Of a DNA stretch of 64,000 bases, positions 25,571 to 34,610 are shown in pieces. The stretch comes from Eutrophovita brisbanensis. Its GTDB lineage: Bacteria; Pseudomonadota; Gammaproteobacteria; Burkholderiales; Eutrophovitaceae. The DNA is taken from the NCBI GenBank assembly GCA_038147395.1, contig JAYQTM010000001.1:620001-684000 (forward strand). The letters are read 5' to 3'. The translations under genes and the position numbers were made by a program. A model generated the notes under the pieces. That model searched no databases and was not told the origin of the DNA. It saw only the letters and a program-made list of their open reading frames with translations. Within the stretch, counting starts at the first letter, position 1. Each line of letters begins with the position of its first letter.

Positions 25571-26008
25571 ATGGCATCCGTCAATAAGGTAATTTTGGTT
25601 GGTAATTTAGGAAGAGATCCTGAAGTTAGATACATGCCAAGCGGCGACGCGATGGTGAATTTGAGTCTCGCAACGACCGACACATGGAAAGATAAAAATG
25701 GTGATCGTCAAGAAAAAACTGAATGGCATCGTGTGGTTATGTTTGGTCGGCTTGCGGAAATCGCAGGAGAATATTTAAAAAAAGGTTCCCAGGCTTATAT
25801 CGAGGGACGCTTGCAGACTCGCAAATGGACCGACAAAGAGGGGCAAGACAAATACACTACCGAGATCGTTGGTGACCGAATGCAGATGCTCGGAGGGCGT
25901 GCCTCCAGTGGGGGTGAGTTTAGCGGCTCCTCAGAGAAATCTCAGCCTCAAAATGGAGGAGGATTTTCTGGAGGAATCGACGACTTGGAGGATGATATTC
26001 CTTTCTAA
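25571..26008 (+). CDS. ssb: Single-stranded DNA-binding protein
   Basis: Essential ssDNA-binding protein for replication, repair and recombination, 145 residues. The N-terminal OB-fold (about residues 1-110) starts MASVNKVILVGNLGRDPEVRY and includes DRQEKTEWHRVVMFGRLAEIAGEYLKKGS. A Gly/Ser linker leads to the acidic tip DDLEDDIPF, which recruits partner proteins. The linker is short compared with E. coli (178 residues). AGGAAAAAG precedes ATG 25571. Confidence 0.97.
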   Translation: MASVNKVILVGNLGRDPEVRYMPSGDAMVNLSLATTDTWKDKNGDRQEKTEWHRVVMFGRLAEIAGEYLKKGSQAYIEGRLQTRKWTDKEGQDKYTTEIVGDRMQMLGGRASSGGEFSGSSEKSQPQNGGGFSGGIDDLEDDIPF

Positions 26009-26037
26009 TCAAGAAGCTCGGTTTTTGAACAGCGACT

Positions 26038-26286
26038 CTATTTGGTTTTCTTGATCAAGAATCTGTAACAATTCTCAAGTTCGTCTGTGGACACGAGCTC
26101 GTGTCCTGTCTGCCGGCAAAAAGCATTAAAGTCGGGAACTGAACCAGGGTCGGTGGTAAATACCTCTAGCGTTTCTCCGACGTTAATCTGTTGTAACGAT
26201 TTCTTGGTTTTCAAAATAGGTAGAGGACAATTAAGCCCCTTAACATCCAAAGATAAGTGGTAGGGTGCCTCTGTGATTTCATCCAT
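26038..26286 (-). CDS. TusA/SirA-family sulfur carrier protein
   Basis: Small protein of 82 residues from ATG 26286. A TTG nine bases upstream is in frame but has no better ribosome-binding site. The family signature is LDVKGLNCPLPILKTKKSL: the Cys of the C-P-x-P motif accepts persulfide sulfur. In E. coli TusA relays sulfur for tRNA 2-thiouridine. Other family members serve molybdenum cofactor or sulfur oxidation, so the specific role is open. It converges on ssb. No terminator is seen between them. Confidence 0.85.
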   Translation of the reverse strand: MDEITEAPYHLSLDVKGLNCPLPILKTKKSLQQINVGETLEVFTTDPGSVPDFNAFCRQTGHELVSTDELENCYRFLIKKTK

Positions 26287-26432
26287 AACAGTCAATGGGA
26301 TATGTATATTCTGCAGCGGATATTATATATCTCTGTGGGAATAATCACTCCAAACCCAAGGTATACTAGTACGGCCGATGGCGGATACCATCGCGCACTT
26401 ATTGGAAGAAGTAGACGGGGGCTAGAGAAATC

Positions 26433-29400
26433 ATGAAGTTGCGAGATGTTCACCTAGAGGATAAATACGTTGTCGAAAACGGACGAATTTTCCTGAACGG
26501 CACACAAGCACTGGTGCGGCTGCCGTTAATGCAGCACGCCAGAGACAAACGAAACGGACTTGACACAGCATGTTACATATCCGGCTATCGAGGCAGTCCT
26601 CTAGGTCAGTACGACCAGCAGCTGTGGTTAGCAAAAGAGCATTTGTCGCAACACAATATCGTTTTTCAATCTGGCGTCAATGAGGACATTGCTGCGACCG
26701 CACTTTGGGGTACGCAACAAGCGGGATTGCATGGCAAACCGAAATACGACGGTGTTTATGGAATTTGGTACGGGAAAGGTCCGGGTGTTGATCGATCTGG
26801 AGATGTTTTTCGGCATGCAAACCTAGCTGGCACACACCCAAATGGCGGCGTACTCGCCCTCATGGGAGACGATCATACCTGCGAGTCGTCGACCACTGCA
26901 CACCAAAGCGAGTTCGCCTTAGTCGACGCGATGATGCCTATATTGAATCCTGCGGGTGTTCAAGAGCTTCTTGACTTCGGGCTCTACGGTTGGGCCATGT
27001 CGCGATATACAGGTGCCTGGATAGGCCTAAAGTGTATGAAAGACACAATTGATGCGAGTGCAACCGTCGATGTTGGTGAGGATAGGGTGAGGATTATTCA
27101 TCCAACTGATTTTGTCATGCCAGATGGAGGGTTGAGTCTTCGTTTCCCCGACCCACCGCTTGAGCAAGAGGAGCGCTTGCATAAATACAAACTCGAGGCC
27201 GCTAAAGCATTTGCACGTGCGAACAAGCTTGATCGAGTTGATATTAAAGGTGAAAACGATCGTATTGGTATCGTCACGTGTGGTAAATCGTATTTAGATG
27301 TGATTCAAGCGTTGAGTTACCTCGGTATTGACGAGGCCAAGGCGCACAAGCTCGGTATTCGAGTATACAAGGTAGGAATGACGTGGCCTCTGGAGCCCAC
27401 TGGGTTGATTGAGTTTGCGGATGGACTGAAAAAAATCATTGTGGTTGAGGAGAAAAGAGGATTAGTCGAACCTCAGTTAAAAGAGATTTTGTATGGTCTT
27501 GATAAGCGACCACAAGTCATTGGAAAAAGTGACGAGATTGGTAAGCCTCTTTTTCGATCGAACGCCGCTCTAGATCCTCATGAAATTGCCATCGAACTTG
27601 GACAGCGTATCTTGGAGGAGTCTTCAGACGATGATTTAGTGAAACGATTGGATTATCGTCGTTCACTTTCACAAATGCTGCCGGAGCAGCCACCGATGGA
27701 GCGTACTCCGTATTTTTGTTCTGGCTGTCCACACAACACGGGGACGAAAGTGCCCGATGGTTCTATCGCTCTTTCCGGAATCGGATGCCATTTTATGGCC
27801 CAATGGATGGACAGAAATACCACCGGCTACACCCAGATGGGCGGTGAGGGGGCGAGTTGGATTGGAGAGTCACATTTTGTAGAGACGGAGCATGTTTTTC
27901 AAAATATTGGCGACGGTACTTATTTCCACTCTGGATATCTGGCAGTCAGGGCGGCGGTTGCTTCTGGTGCGAACGTAACGTACAAGATTTTGTATAACGA
28001 CGCTGTCGCGATGACTGGTGGCCAGCATGTGGATGGCCAGCTCACTGTCCCTCAGATCACGAAGCAGGTGGCGGCAGAGGGTGCGACGAGGGTTGTTGTG
28101 GTGACTGATGAGCCGGAGAAATATGGCGCAAATGCTGGTTTTGCTGAGGGCGTTACCGTTCACCATCGAGATGATTACGACCAAGTTCAAAAACACATCC
28201 GCGAGGTAAAAGGTGTATCGGTCATCGTGTACGATCAAACCTGTGGTTCTGAAAAAAGACGCAGGCGGAAACGTGGCACGTATCCTGATCCCGCAAAAAG
28301 GGCAGTGATTAATGAACGAGTATGCGAGGGATGTGGGGATTGTGGTGTTCAGTCTAACTGTGTCTCAATTACGCCGCTTGAGACCGAGTTTGGACGTAAG
28401 CGGGCGATTGATCAATCCGCCTGTAATAAAGATTTCTCGTGCGTCAAAGGGTTTTGCCCGAGCTTCGTGACTGTTCATGGTGGTGAGTTAAGACGAGCTG
28501 CCAAAGCCGAGAAAAATCTAACCTCGCAGGTGTTCCCTGTGTTACCTGATCCCCAGCAACCTGGCTTGGATGAATCATATGGCATCCTTGTCAACGGCAT
28601 TGGCGGAACTGGCGTCGTAACCATTGGCGCGATTGTTGGGATGGCCGCGCATCTAGAAGGTAAATCTTTTGCCGCAATGGACATGGCGGGCTTGGCGCAA
28701 AAAGGTGGTGCTGTCTGGAGTCACCTTCAAATTGCGAAGCAACAGAGTGATATTAAATCTTCTCGTCTTGGCGCAGGTGGGGCTTCTTTGATCCTGGGCT
28801 GTGATTTTGTGACTACGGCAAGCAAGAAGACGATGGAGCTTGCTGCGGAGGGTAAAACGTCTGTCATTGTGAATCTTCACGAGCAAATGACCGGTGGGTT
28901 TACAAGAGACTTAAACTTCAAATTCCCAGCACTTGATCTGAAAACGACGATAAAAAATCGCGTCGGTAATCACAACGTAGATTTTGTGCAGGCGACCAAA
29001 ATAGCGACGGCGCTGATGGGTAATTCCATCGCGTCTAACATGTTTATGCTTGGTTACGCGTATCAGGCGGGGTTACTGCCGGTGACCCACGATGCGATTA
29101 ATAAAGCCATAGAACTTAATGGCGCCTCAATACGCATGAATCAAGAGGCATTTTTATGGGGAAGGCGTGCGCGCTATGACATAAATGCCGTAAAAAAATT
29201 GTTGCCGTCTGCACAACAAAATCGTGATAGCGAATTCGAAGAGCCGACCTCTTTAGATGCGGTTATAGAGCGCCGTACAAACTATTTGATCGCATATCAG
29301 AACAAGGCGTACGCTCAAAAATATCAACGCTTAATCGAGCAGCTTGCTCGTAAAGAGGCGGATCATCAGAAGCTTGTTGGGATCACTGAAGTCGCTGCGA

Positions 29401-29903
29401 AGTATCTTTTTAAACTCATGGCTTACAAGGATGAATACGAAGTGGCTCGATTACATTCTGACGGGGTTTTTAAGAAGAAAATATCTGATATGTTTGAAGG
29501 TGACTATAAAATTAAGTACCACCTCGCACCACCACTATTTTCGAGAAAAGATCCAGATACTGGTCACCTCAAAAAATCAGAGTATGGGTCATGGATGAGT
29601 CTTGTTTTTCGATCTTTGAGCCGGCTTAAGTTTTTGAGAGGCACTCGATTCGATATATTCGGATACACGGCGGAACGTAGGATGGAGCGACAACTAATCA
29701 AAGACTACATCGAGATCATCGATAAGATCGTTGAGAGTGCCGAAGTGATTAATGCTGATGTCGTGAGGGATTTGTTGGCATTGCCAGACGAAATTCGTGG
29801 TTTTGGCCATGTAAAAGAGGCGAATGTCGCGGCAGTTAAAGTTAAGTGGGATTCGTTGGTGAGCCGTTTGACTGAGCCACAATCTGAGAAGATGGCTGCT
29901 TGA
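26433..29903 (+). CDS. Indolepyruvate:ferredoxin oxidoreductase, fused alpha-gamma form
   Basis: Cytosolic thiamine-diphosphate enzyme of 1156 residues that oxidatively decarboxylates aryl 2-oxoacids to acyl-CoA, passing electrons to ferredoxin. The first half matches the IorA-like part, with a CSGCPHNTGTK Cys motif near residue 430 and the thiamine-binding GDGTYFHSG near 493, followed by YNDAVAMTGGQ. A ferredoxin-like Cys cluster (CEGCGDCGVQSNC, then CVKGFCP) lies near residues 630-680. The gamma domain begins near 716 with VNGIGGTGVVTIGAI. The last 200 residues match the DUF6537-type C-terminal region seen on such fusions. The single-chain architecture replaces separate iorA and iorB. A second, split copy lies at 50031-53759. 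Confidence 0.9.
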   Translation: MKLRDVHLEDKYVVENGRIFLNGTQALVRLPLMQHARDKRNGLDTACYISGYRGSPLGQYDQQLWLAKEHLSQHNIVFQSGVNEDIAATALWGTQQAGLHGKPKYDGVYGIWYGKGPGVDRSGDVFRHANLAGTHPNGGVLALMGDDHTCESSTTAHQSEFALVDAMMPILNPAGVQELLDFGLYGWAMSRYTGAWIGLKCMKDTIDASATVDVGEDRVRIIHPTDFVMPDGGLSLRFPDPPLEQEERLHKYKLEAAKAFARANKLDRVDIKGENDRIGIVTCGKSYLDVIQALSYLGIDEAKAHKLGIRVYKVGMTWPLEPTGLIEFADGLKKIIVVEEKRGLVEPQLKEILYGLDKRPQVIGKSDEIGKPLFRSNAALDPHEIAIELGQRILEESSDDDLVKRLDYRRSLSQMLPEQPPMERTPYFCSGCPHNTGTKVPDGSIALSGIGCHFMAQWMDRNTTGYTQMGGEGASWIGESHFVETEHVFQNIGDGTYFHSGYLAVRAAVASGANVTYKILYNDAVAMTGGQHVDGQLTVPQITKQVAAEGATRVVVVTDEPEKYGANAGFAEGVTVHHRDDYDQVQKHIREVKGVSVIVYDQTCGSEKRRRRKRGTYPDPAKRAVINERVCEGCGDCGVQSNCVSITPLETEFGRKRAIDQSACNKDFSCVKGFCPSFVTVHGGELRRAAKAEKNLTSQVFPVLPDPQQPGLDESYGILVNGIGGTGVVTIGAIVGMAAHLEGKSFAAMDMAGLAQKGGAVWSHLQIAKQQSDIKSSRLGAGGASLILGCDFVTTASKKTMELAAEGKTSVIVNLHEQMTGGFTRDLNFKFPALDLKTTIKNRVGNHNVDFVQATKIATALMGNSIASNMFMLGYAYQAGLLPVTHDAINKAIELNGASIRMNQEAFLWGRRARYDINAVKKLLPSAQQNRDSEFEEPTSLDAVIERRTNYLIAYQNKAYAQKYQRLIEQLARKEADHQKLVGITEVAAKYLFKLMAYKDEYEVARLHSDGVFKKKISDMFEGDYKIKYHLAPPLFSRKDPDTGHLKKSEYGSWMSLVFRSLSRLKFLRGTRFDIFGYTAERRMERQLIKDYIEIIDKIVESAEVINADVVRDLLALPDEIRGFGHVKEANVAAVKVKWDSLVSRLTEPQSEKMAA

Positions 29904-29914
29904 TGCAAATGCTG

Positions 29915-30667
29915 TCAGATAAAATTTGGTCCAATGATGTCTGGTGTGTTTGTCATCAAGGCGTCAATCTGCAGTTCAATGAGGTCCAAGGCGTCGATAG
30001 AAGAGGCGATATTTGTCGCAACAATAAATATCCCTCTTTTGTGGAGTGCATTTACTAAATCGATACTCACTCTGTTGCCGTTTACCCATACGGAGTTGCA
30101 TGTCAATCCTTCTGTAGCCTTCTCGTCAGACTCCGTTGTGTCACTCCATACGAGTCCCCGAGGGATGTCTGGATTCTCTTTCATGAGTGTTAATAGTGTT
30201 GATTCACTCGCAGAGATCAGTATCGGCGGACTATCATTTTTCCCCCAGTTTTCTTGAATCATATTCGCGCAAATTCTCGCAATCGATTCATCTTGTTTTT
30301 TTTCGGGACAAAGCTGAATCACCGGTAAGATATCATGCGTTTTACAAACATTAATCGCTTGGTACAGTGTCGCGATTTTCTCATCAGAAAACTCATTTCC
30401 AAACCAGCTGCCCACGTCAACTCTGTTGATTTGATCGAAAAATTGTTCACTGATAGGCCCGTTGATGTCGTCGAGGGTGTTGAGAGTGTCTTGTGCGGAC
30501 AGTATCGGTATACCGTCAGCAGTTAGATGAACGTCAAAGTGAATATTGTGAAAGCCAAGATTTCTGGCTTGCGTGATGCTCGAAAGCGTATTTTCTGGTG
30601 CAAGTAGCCCCGCACCTCGATGGCTAATGACGCGTTGATTATCACGAAGAGGAAGTCGGCCGAACAT
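29915..30667 (-). CDS. Glycerophosphodiester phosphodiesterase-like protein with degenerate active site
   Basis: A 250-residue TIM-barrel protein of the GDPD family, recognised from ISHRGAGLLAPENTLSS, HFDVHLTADGIPIL and the family's DVGSWFG stretch. No signal peptide. Active GDPDs carry H-R, E-x-D, H-D and a later E on strand 4. Here His16 and Asp45 remain, but the metal-binding Glu is His43, the catalytic His is Ala58 (SAQDTL in place of xIHDDTL), and the third metal ligand Glu is Gln118 (VIQLC in place of IEIK). The protein is probably not a normal phosphodiesterase. It converges on the upstream oxidoreductase, ending 11 bases from it. Confidence 0.75.
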   Translation of the reverse strand: MFGRLPLRDNQRVISHRGAGLLAPENTLSSITQARNLGFHNIHFDVHLTADGIPILSAQDTLNTLDDINGPISEQFFDQINRVDVGSWFGNEFSDEKIATLYQAINVCKTHDILPVIQLCPEKKQDESIARICANMIQENWGKNDSPPILISASESTLLTLMKENPDIPRGLVWSDTTESDEKATEGLTCNSVWVNGNRVSIDLVNALHKRGIFIVATNIASSIDALDLIELQIDALMTNTPDIIGPNFI

Positions 30668-30746
30668 CCGTTCATTATATGATAACTAACTCAACGAGAC
30701 CGCTCTGGAATCGGACGGAGATTCGATAAATCAGGCGTTTTTGAGC

Positions 30747-30752
30747 TATACT
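30747..30752 (+). promoter_or_regulatory. Possible -10 element upstream of the zinc-ribbon gene
   Basis: TATACT at 30747-30752 lies 26 bases before the FmdB-type start codon in the divergent 110-base region. No convincing -35 box is present at 16-18 bases, so this may be an activated or weak promoter. Confidence 0.3.
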
Positions 30753-30777
30753 TTCGCGGTTATATTGGAGCTAATAC

Positions 30778-31077
30778 ATGCCTATTTACGAATATCGATG
30801 CTCGTCGTGTGAATCTGAGCACGAGATCATGCGCAAAATATCCTCGCCGCCACTTGTTGATTGTCCGAAGTGTGGTAAGGCTACTTTGGTGAAAATGATC
30901 AGCGCGGCGGGGTTTCAGTTGAAAGGTGGCGGTTGGTATGTCACAGATTTCAAGGATGGTAAAAAAGGCAAAGACAGTGACAGCCCAGCGTCCATCGCAG
31001 ATTCAAAGGGTACCAGTACGAAGAGTGGTGACTCAGGTGACGCATCAAAAGTAGCAGGTGGCACGACAGACTCCTGA
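30778..31077 (+). CDS. FmdB-family zinc ribbon protein
   Basis: A 99-residue putative regulatory protein. The N-terminal zinc ribbon is MPIYEYRCSSCESEHE followed by CPKCGKATLVKMISAAGFQLKGGGWYVTDF, with two CxxC pairs able to bind one zinc. The C-terminal third is low-complexity Ser/Asp/Lys/Gly. TTGGAG precedes ATG 30778. Genes of this family often sit directly upstream of aspS in proteobacteria, as here. The biochemical role is unknown. Confidence 0.9.
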   Translation: MPIYEYRCSSCESEHEIMRKISSPPLVDCPKCGKATLVKMISAAGFQLKGGGWYVTDFKDGKKGKDSDSPASIADSKGTSTKSGDSGDASKVAGGTTDS

Positions 31078-31154
31078 TCTAGGCGTAAGCAATTATTTGC
31101 TGTGAGCGTCCTTTATTTTGTGACAACAAATTTATAAATGGGAACGATAGATTC

Positions 31155-32954
31155 ATGAGAACAAATTACTGTGGTCTGATCGACACGAATTATCTCGACC
31201 AAGACGTACATCTTTACGGGTGGGTACATCGACGACGGGACCACGGAGGTGTTATTTTTATTGACCTTCGAGATCGAGAGGGACTGGTTCAGATTGTTTG
31301 TGACCCAGATAATGATCATTCCTTCAAAATTGCGGATAAGGTCAGAAACGAATATGTGTTGAGTATTACGGGTCGTGTTCGCTCTCGTCCCGAGGGTACC
31401 AAAAATGAGGCACTGATAAGTGGTGCTATCGAGGTTCTCGCTGGCAATATAGAAATTCTGAATACCTCCGAAACACCGCCGTTTTCTATTGATGAGGAAG
31501 AGCCTTCAGAGACCGTTCGACTCGAGAACAGAGTCTTCGATCTTCGTCGGCCCCAGATGCAGGAAAACATGAAGCTTCGATCAAGGGTCTCGAAGTTTGT
31601 TCGTGATTATCTCGACCATCAAGGCTTTATCGATGTGGAAACGCCGTTTTTGTATAAATCGACTCCGGAGGGGGCACGAGAATTCCTCGTTCCATCTCGT
31701 ATGCATGATGGAGAGTTTTACGCGTTACCTCAAAGTCCTCAGTTGTTCAAGCAGATGCTGATGGTCTCTGGTTTTGATCGCTACTATCAAATCGTCAAGT
31801 GTTTTCGCGATGAGGACCTTCGAGCGGATCGGCAGCCTGAGTTTACGCAGATTGACATTGAGACATCATTTCTGTCGGAAGAGCAAATCAGAGAGATCAT
31901 GGAGTCCATGATTCGCGATTGTTTTAAAACAGTTTTGAATGTTGACTTGGCAGACCCGTTTCCTGTGATGTCTTACGATGAAGTGATGTACAAGTATGGT
32001 AGCGATAAACCTGACCTTCGAATTTCACTTGAGTTTACAGATGTTACCGATCTCATGAAATCCGAAGAGTTTAAAGTTTTTCGGACAGCAGCTGATATGA
32101 AAGGCGGTAGAGTTGTCGCTTTACGCGTTCCGGGTGGTGGCGAATTGAGTCGTAAGCAGATCGACGATTACACGAATTTTGTCGGCATTTATGGAGCCAA
32201 GGGATTGGCGTATATCAAAGTAAATGATTTGTCACAGGGTCTTGATGGACTGCAGTCGCCGATAATAAAGTTTATGTCGGAAGACACTGTATTGAAGGTT
32301 ATTGAATTATCCAATGCCTCCGATGGAGACTTGATATTCTTCGGTGCGGACAAACACTCGGTGGTCAATGACGCGATGGGTGCGCTAAGAGAGAAGGTTG
32401 GTAAAGATCTGAATTTAAGGGAGAATGCCTGGAGACCCTTATGGGTGGTTGACTTCCCCATGTTCGAACACGACGAAGACGCGGATCAATGGGTCGCTAG
32501 GCATCACCCGTTCACGTCACCCAAAGAGGGGCATGAGGATCTTATAGAGGAAAATCAAGGGCAAGCGTACGCTAAAGCCTATGACATGGTGTTAAACGGT
32601 TGGGAAATCGGCGGAGGATCCGTTCGAATACATAAACCAGAAATTCAGCAACGTGTATTCAGAGCGTTAAAAATAACACCAGAGGAACAGCGTGCTAAAT
32701 TCGGATTTCTCCTCGACAGTCTCAAGTGGGGTGCACCTCCTCACGGAGGAATCGCGTTTGGATTGGATCGGATTGTTACATTGATGTGTGGTGCTACGTC
32801 TATCCGAGACGTTATTGCGTTCCCAAAGACACAAAGAGGCCAAGACTTGCTGACTGGTGCTCCGTCGCCGGTGAATGAATCACAATTACGCGAGTTGCAC
32901 ATCAAGCTCAGAAATCCGGCAAAACCTCAACGAAATAATGAGGGCGTCGAGTAG
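31155..32954 (+). CDS. aspS: Aspartyl-tRNA synthetase
   Basis: Class II synthetase charging tRNA-Asp, 599 residues, the bacterial size. The N-terminal OB anticodon-binding domain has LYGWVHRRRDHGGVIFIDLRD. The class II motifs are VETPFLYKSTPEGAREF (motif 1 region), FRDEDLRADRQPEFTQID (motif 2) and GIAFGLDRIVTLM (motif 3). The bacterial GAD insertion domain occupies roughly residues 290-420. Whether it is discriminating (AspRS) or also charges tRNA-Asn depends on residues I cannot judge here. nudB follows at once. Confidence 0.97.
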   Translation: MRTNYCGLIDTNYLDQDVHLYGWVHRRRDHGGVIFIDLRDREGLVQIVCDPDNDHSFKIADKVRNEYVLSITGRVRSRPEGTKNEALISGAIEVLAGNIEILNTSETPPFSIDEEEPSETVRLENRVFDLRRPQMQENMKLRSRVSKFVRDYLDHQGFIDVETPFLYKSTPEGAREFLVPSRMHDGEFYALPQSPQLFKQMLMVSGFDRYYQIVKCFRDEDLRADRQPEFTQIDIETSFLSEEQIREIMESMIRDCFKTVLNVDLADPFPVMSYDEVMYKYGSDKPDLRISLEFTDVTDLMKSEEFKVFRTAADMKGGRVVALRVPGGGELSRKQIDDYTNFVGIYGAKGLAYIKVNDLSQGLDGLQSPIIKFMSEDTVLKVIELSNASDGDLIFFGADKHSVVNDAMGALREKVGKDLNLRENAWRPLWVVDFPMFEHDEDADQWVARHHPFTSPKEGHEDLIEENQGQAYAKAYDMVLNGWEIGGGSVRIHKPEIQQRVFRALKITPEEQRAKFGFLLDSLKWGAPPHGGIAFGLDRIVTLMCGATSIRDVIAFPKTQRGQDLLTGAPSPVNESQLRELHIKLRNPAKPQRNNEGVE

Positions 32955-32965
32955 GTTCTTTGCTT

Positions 32966-33460
32966 ATGGGTGCCAAAGAGGCAGAATCAATCCCATATAA
33001 GATTCCGCGCTCAGTGTTGGTGGTTGTTTATGCAGAGGATCTAAGCGTTTTGTTGTTGGAAAGAGCGGATAGGCCAGGATACTGGCAGTCCGTTACGGGA
33101 AGTCAAGAGCAAAATGAGACCTTTCGAGAGACTGCAGTCAGAGAATTAATGGAAGAAACCGGTTTGACTGCCTCGGATTATTTTCTTGAGGACTGGGGAA
33201 TTAAAAACGAGTTTGAAATTTTTAAACACTGGCGTCATCGGTATGCGCCTGGTGTAACACATAACTCGGAACATACTTTTGGCCTCATGGTCCCAAGATG
33301 CGCAACAATTCGTATTTCTCGTCGAGAACACATTCAATATCAGTGGTGCGATATTGAAAAAGCGATCGATCAGGTATTTTCTTGGACCAATGCCAAAGCG
33401 CTGAGATTTTTGTACGATAATAAACAGCACATTGGAAACTTAAACAAAGCTGAAGGGTGA
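32966..33460 (+). CDS. nudB: Dihydroneopterin triphosphate diphosphatase (Nudix)
   Basis: Nudix hydrolase, 164 residues from ATG 32966 (a TTG six bases earlier is in frame). The Nudix box G-x5-E-x7-REL-x-EE-x-GL is complete in the segment starting GSQEQNETFRETAV. IPYKIPRSVLVVVYAED at the start and the location behind aspS match E. coli NudB, which removes pyrophosphate from dihydroneopterin triphosphate in folate synthesis. nadA begins eight bases after its stop, suggesting an operon. Confidence 0.87.
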   Translation: MGAKEAESIPYKIPRSVLVVVYAEDLSVLLLERADRPGYWQSVTGSQEQNETFRETAVRELMEETGLTASDYFLEDWGIKNEFEIFKHWRHRYAPGVTHNSEHTFGLMVPRCATIRISRREHIQYQWCDIEKAIDQVFSWTNAKALRFLYDNKQHIGNLNKAEG

Positions 33461-33467
33461 GCGAGAT

Positions 33468-34571
33468 ATGGAGTTGGTGGCTGCTAGAGAGTTCTTAACT
33501 TACAAAGAACTGTCAGTAGAAGAATGCGATGCGCGTATTCACGATGCGAAGCGCAAGCTAGGAACTGATTTAGTGATTCTCGGACATCATTACCAGCGAG
33601 CCGATGTTTATCGACACGCCGATCTTCGAGGGGACTCATTAAAACTGTCCCGCTTGGCATCAAGAACCAGTGCCGAATTTATGGTTTTTTGTGGCGTCCA
33701 CTTTATGGCAGAAGTTGCAGATATTATGTCGAGCGACGATCAAAAATCTTTGCTGCCAGATCTCGAGGCCGGGTGTTCGATGGCAGACATGGCGAATCTG
33801 TCTAAGGTGAATCGTGCTTGGACGGAATTACAAAACGTTTTGGGCGATGAGCCAAGCGTGACCCCCATTACGTATATTAATTCAGCAGCTGACTTGAAAG
33901 CGTTCTGTGGAGAGCGCGGTGGGATTGTTTGCACCTCTTCAAATGCCCCCAAGATTTTATCTTGGGCACTAGAGCAAAGAGAGAAAGTTCTCTTTTTCCC
34001 CGACCAACACTTAGGTCGATGGTCCGGTCATCAACTCGGGATGATTGATGATGAACACATGAAAGTTTGGGACCCCGATTTATGGATGGGTGGCTTAACA
34101 GAGGAAGAGATACGTAACGCGAAGATCCTCCTTTGGAGAGGCCATTGTTCTGTGCACCAAATGTTCCAACCAGAGCATATCGATAATTTCCGGAGAAAGA
34201 ATCCGAATGGTTTCGTGATTTCTCACCCAGAGTGTCGCTTTGAGGTCTGTGATAAATCAGATTATGTGGGCTCAACAGAGTTTATCGTTGATACGATCAG
34301 AGATGCTCCGGCTGATACGCATTGGTTAGTTGGTACTGAATTAAATTTGGTGAGTCGCATCGCTGATGAATTTAAGAGCGAAGGAAAGGTCGTCGAGTTC
34401 ATGTCTCCGCTCGTTTGTATGTGCTCGACGATGAATCGTATCGATCCGCAGCATCTTGCATGGACCTTGGAGAACTTGGTCGACGGCAATGTCGTCAATC
34501 AAATTTCCGTGCCAGTTAGTGAAAAAGCCTTGGCGAGAGTATCCCTGGACCGAATGTTGGCCATCTCATAA
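33468..34571 (+). CDS. nadA: Quinolinate synthase A
   Basis: 4Fe-4S enzyme that condenses iminoaspartate with dihydroxyacetone phosphate to quinolinate in NAD synthesis, 367 residues. Three conserved Cys regions bind the cluster: C103 (GCSMAD), C227 (GHCSVHQMF) and C317 or C319 (VCMCSTMNR). HPEC near residue 253 and VGTELNLVSRI are family motifs. The GHHYQRADVYRHADLRGDSLKLS version of the first domain differs from E. coli NadA and resembles the longer NadA type seen in diverse bacteria. GGGTGAGCGAGAT lies before ATG 33468. Confidence 0.94.
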   Translation: MELVAAREFLTYKELSVEECDARIHDAKRKLGTDLVILGHHYQRADVYRHADLRGDSLKLSRLASRTSAEFMVFCGVHFMAEVADIMSSDDQKSLLPDLEAGCSMADMANLSKVNRAWTELQNVLGDEPSVTPITYINSAADLKAFCGERGGIVCTSSNAPKILSWALEQREKVLFFPDQHLGRWSGHQLGMIDDEHMKVWDPDLWMGGLTEEEIRNAKILLWRGHCSVHQMFQPEHIDNFRRKNPNGFVISHPECRFEVCDKSDYVGSTEFIVDTIRDAPADTHWLVGTELNLVSRIADEFKSEGKVVEFMSPLVCMCSTMNRIDPQHLAWTLENLVDGNVVNQISVPVSEKALARVSLDRMLAIS

Positions 34572-34610
34572 ATTTAGGTTCAGATCCAGATAATTTAGCG
34601 CGAGGTTTCT

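Noticed and set aside
26008..26055. 8-bp inverted repeat ATCAAGAA / TTCTTGAT between ssb and the TusA-like gene
   Set aside because: The loop is 32 bases, AT-rich, and one arm is in coding sequence. There is no T-run in the right place, so it is not a credible terminator.
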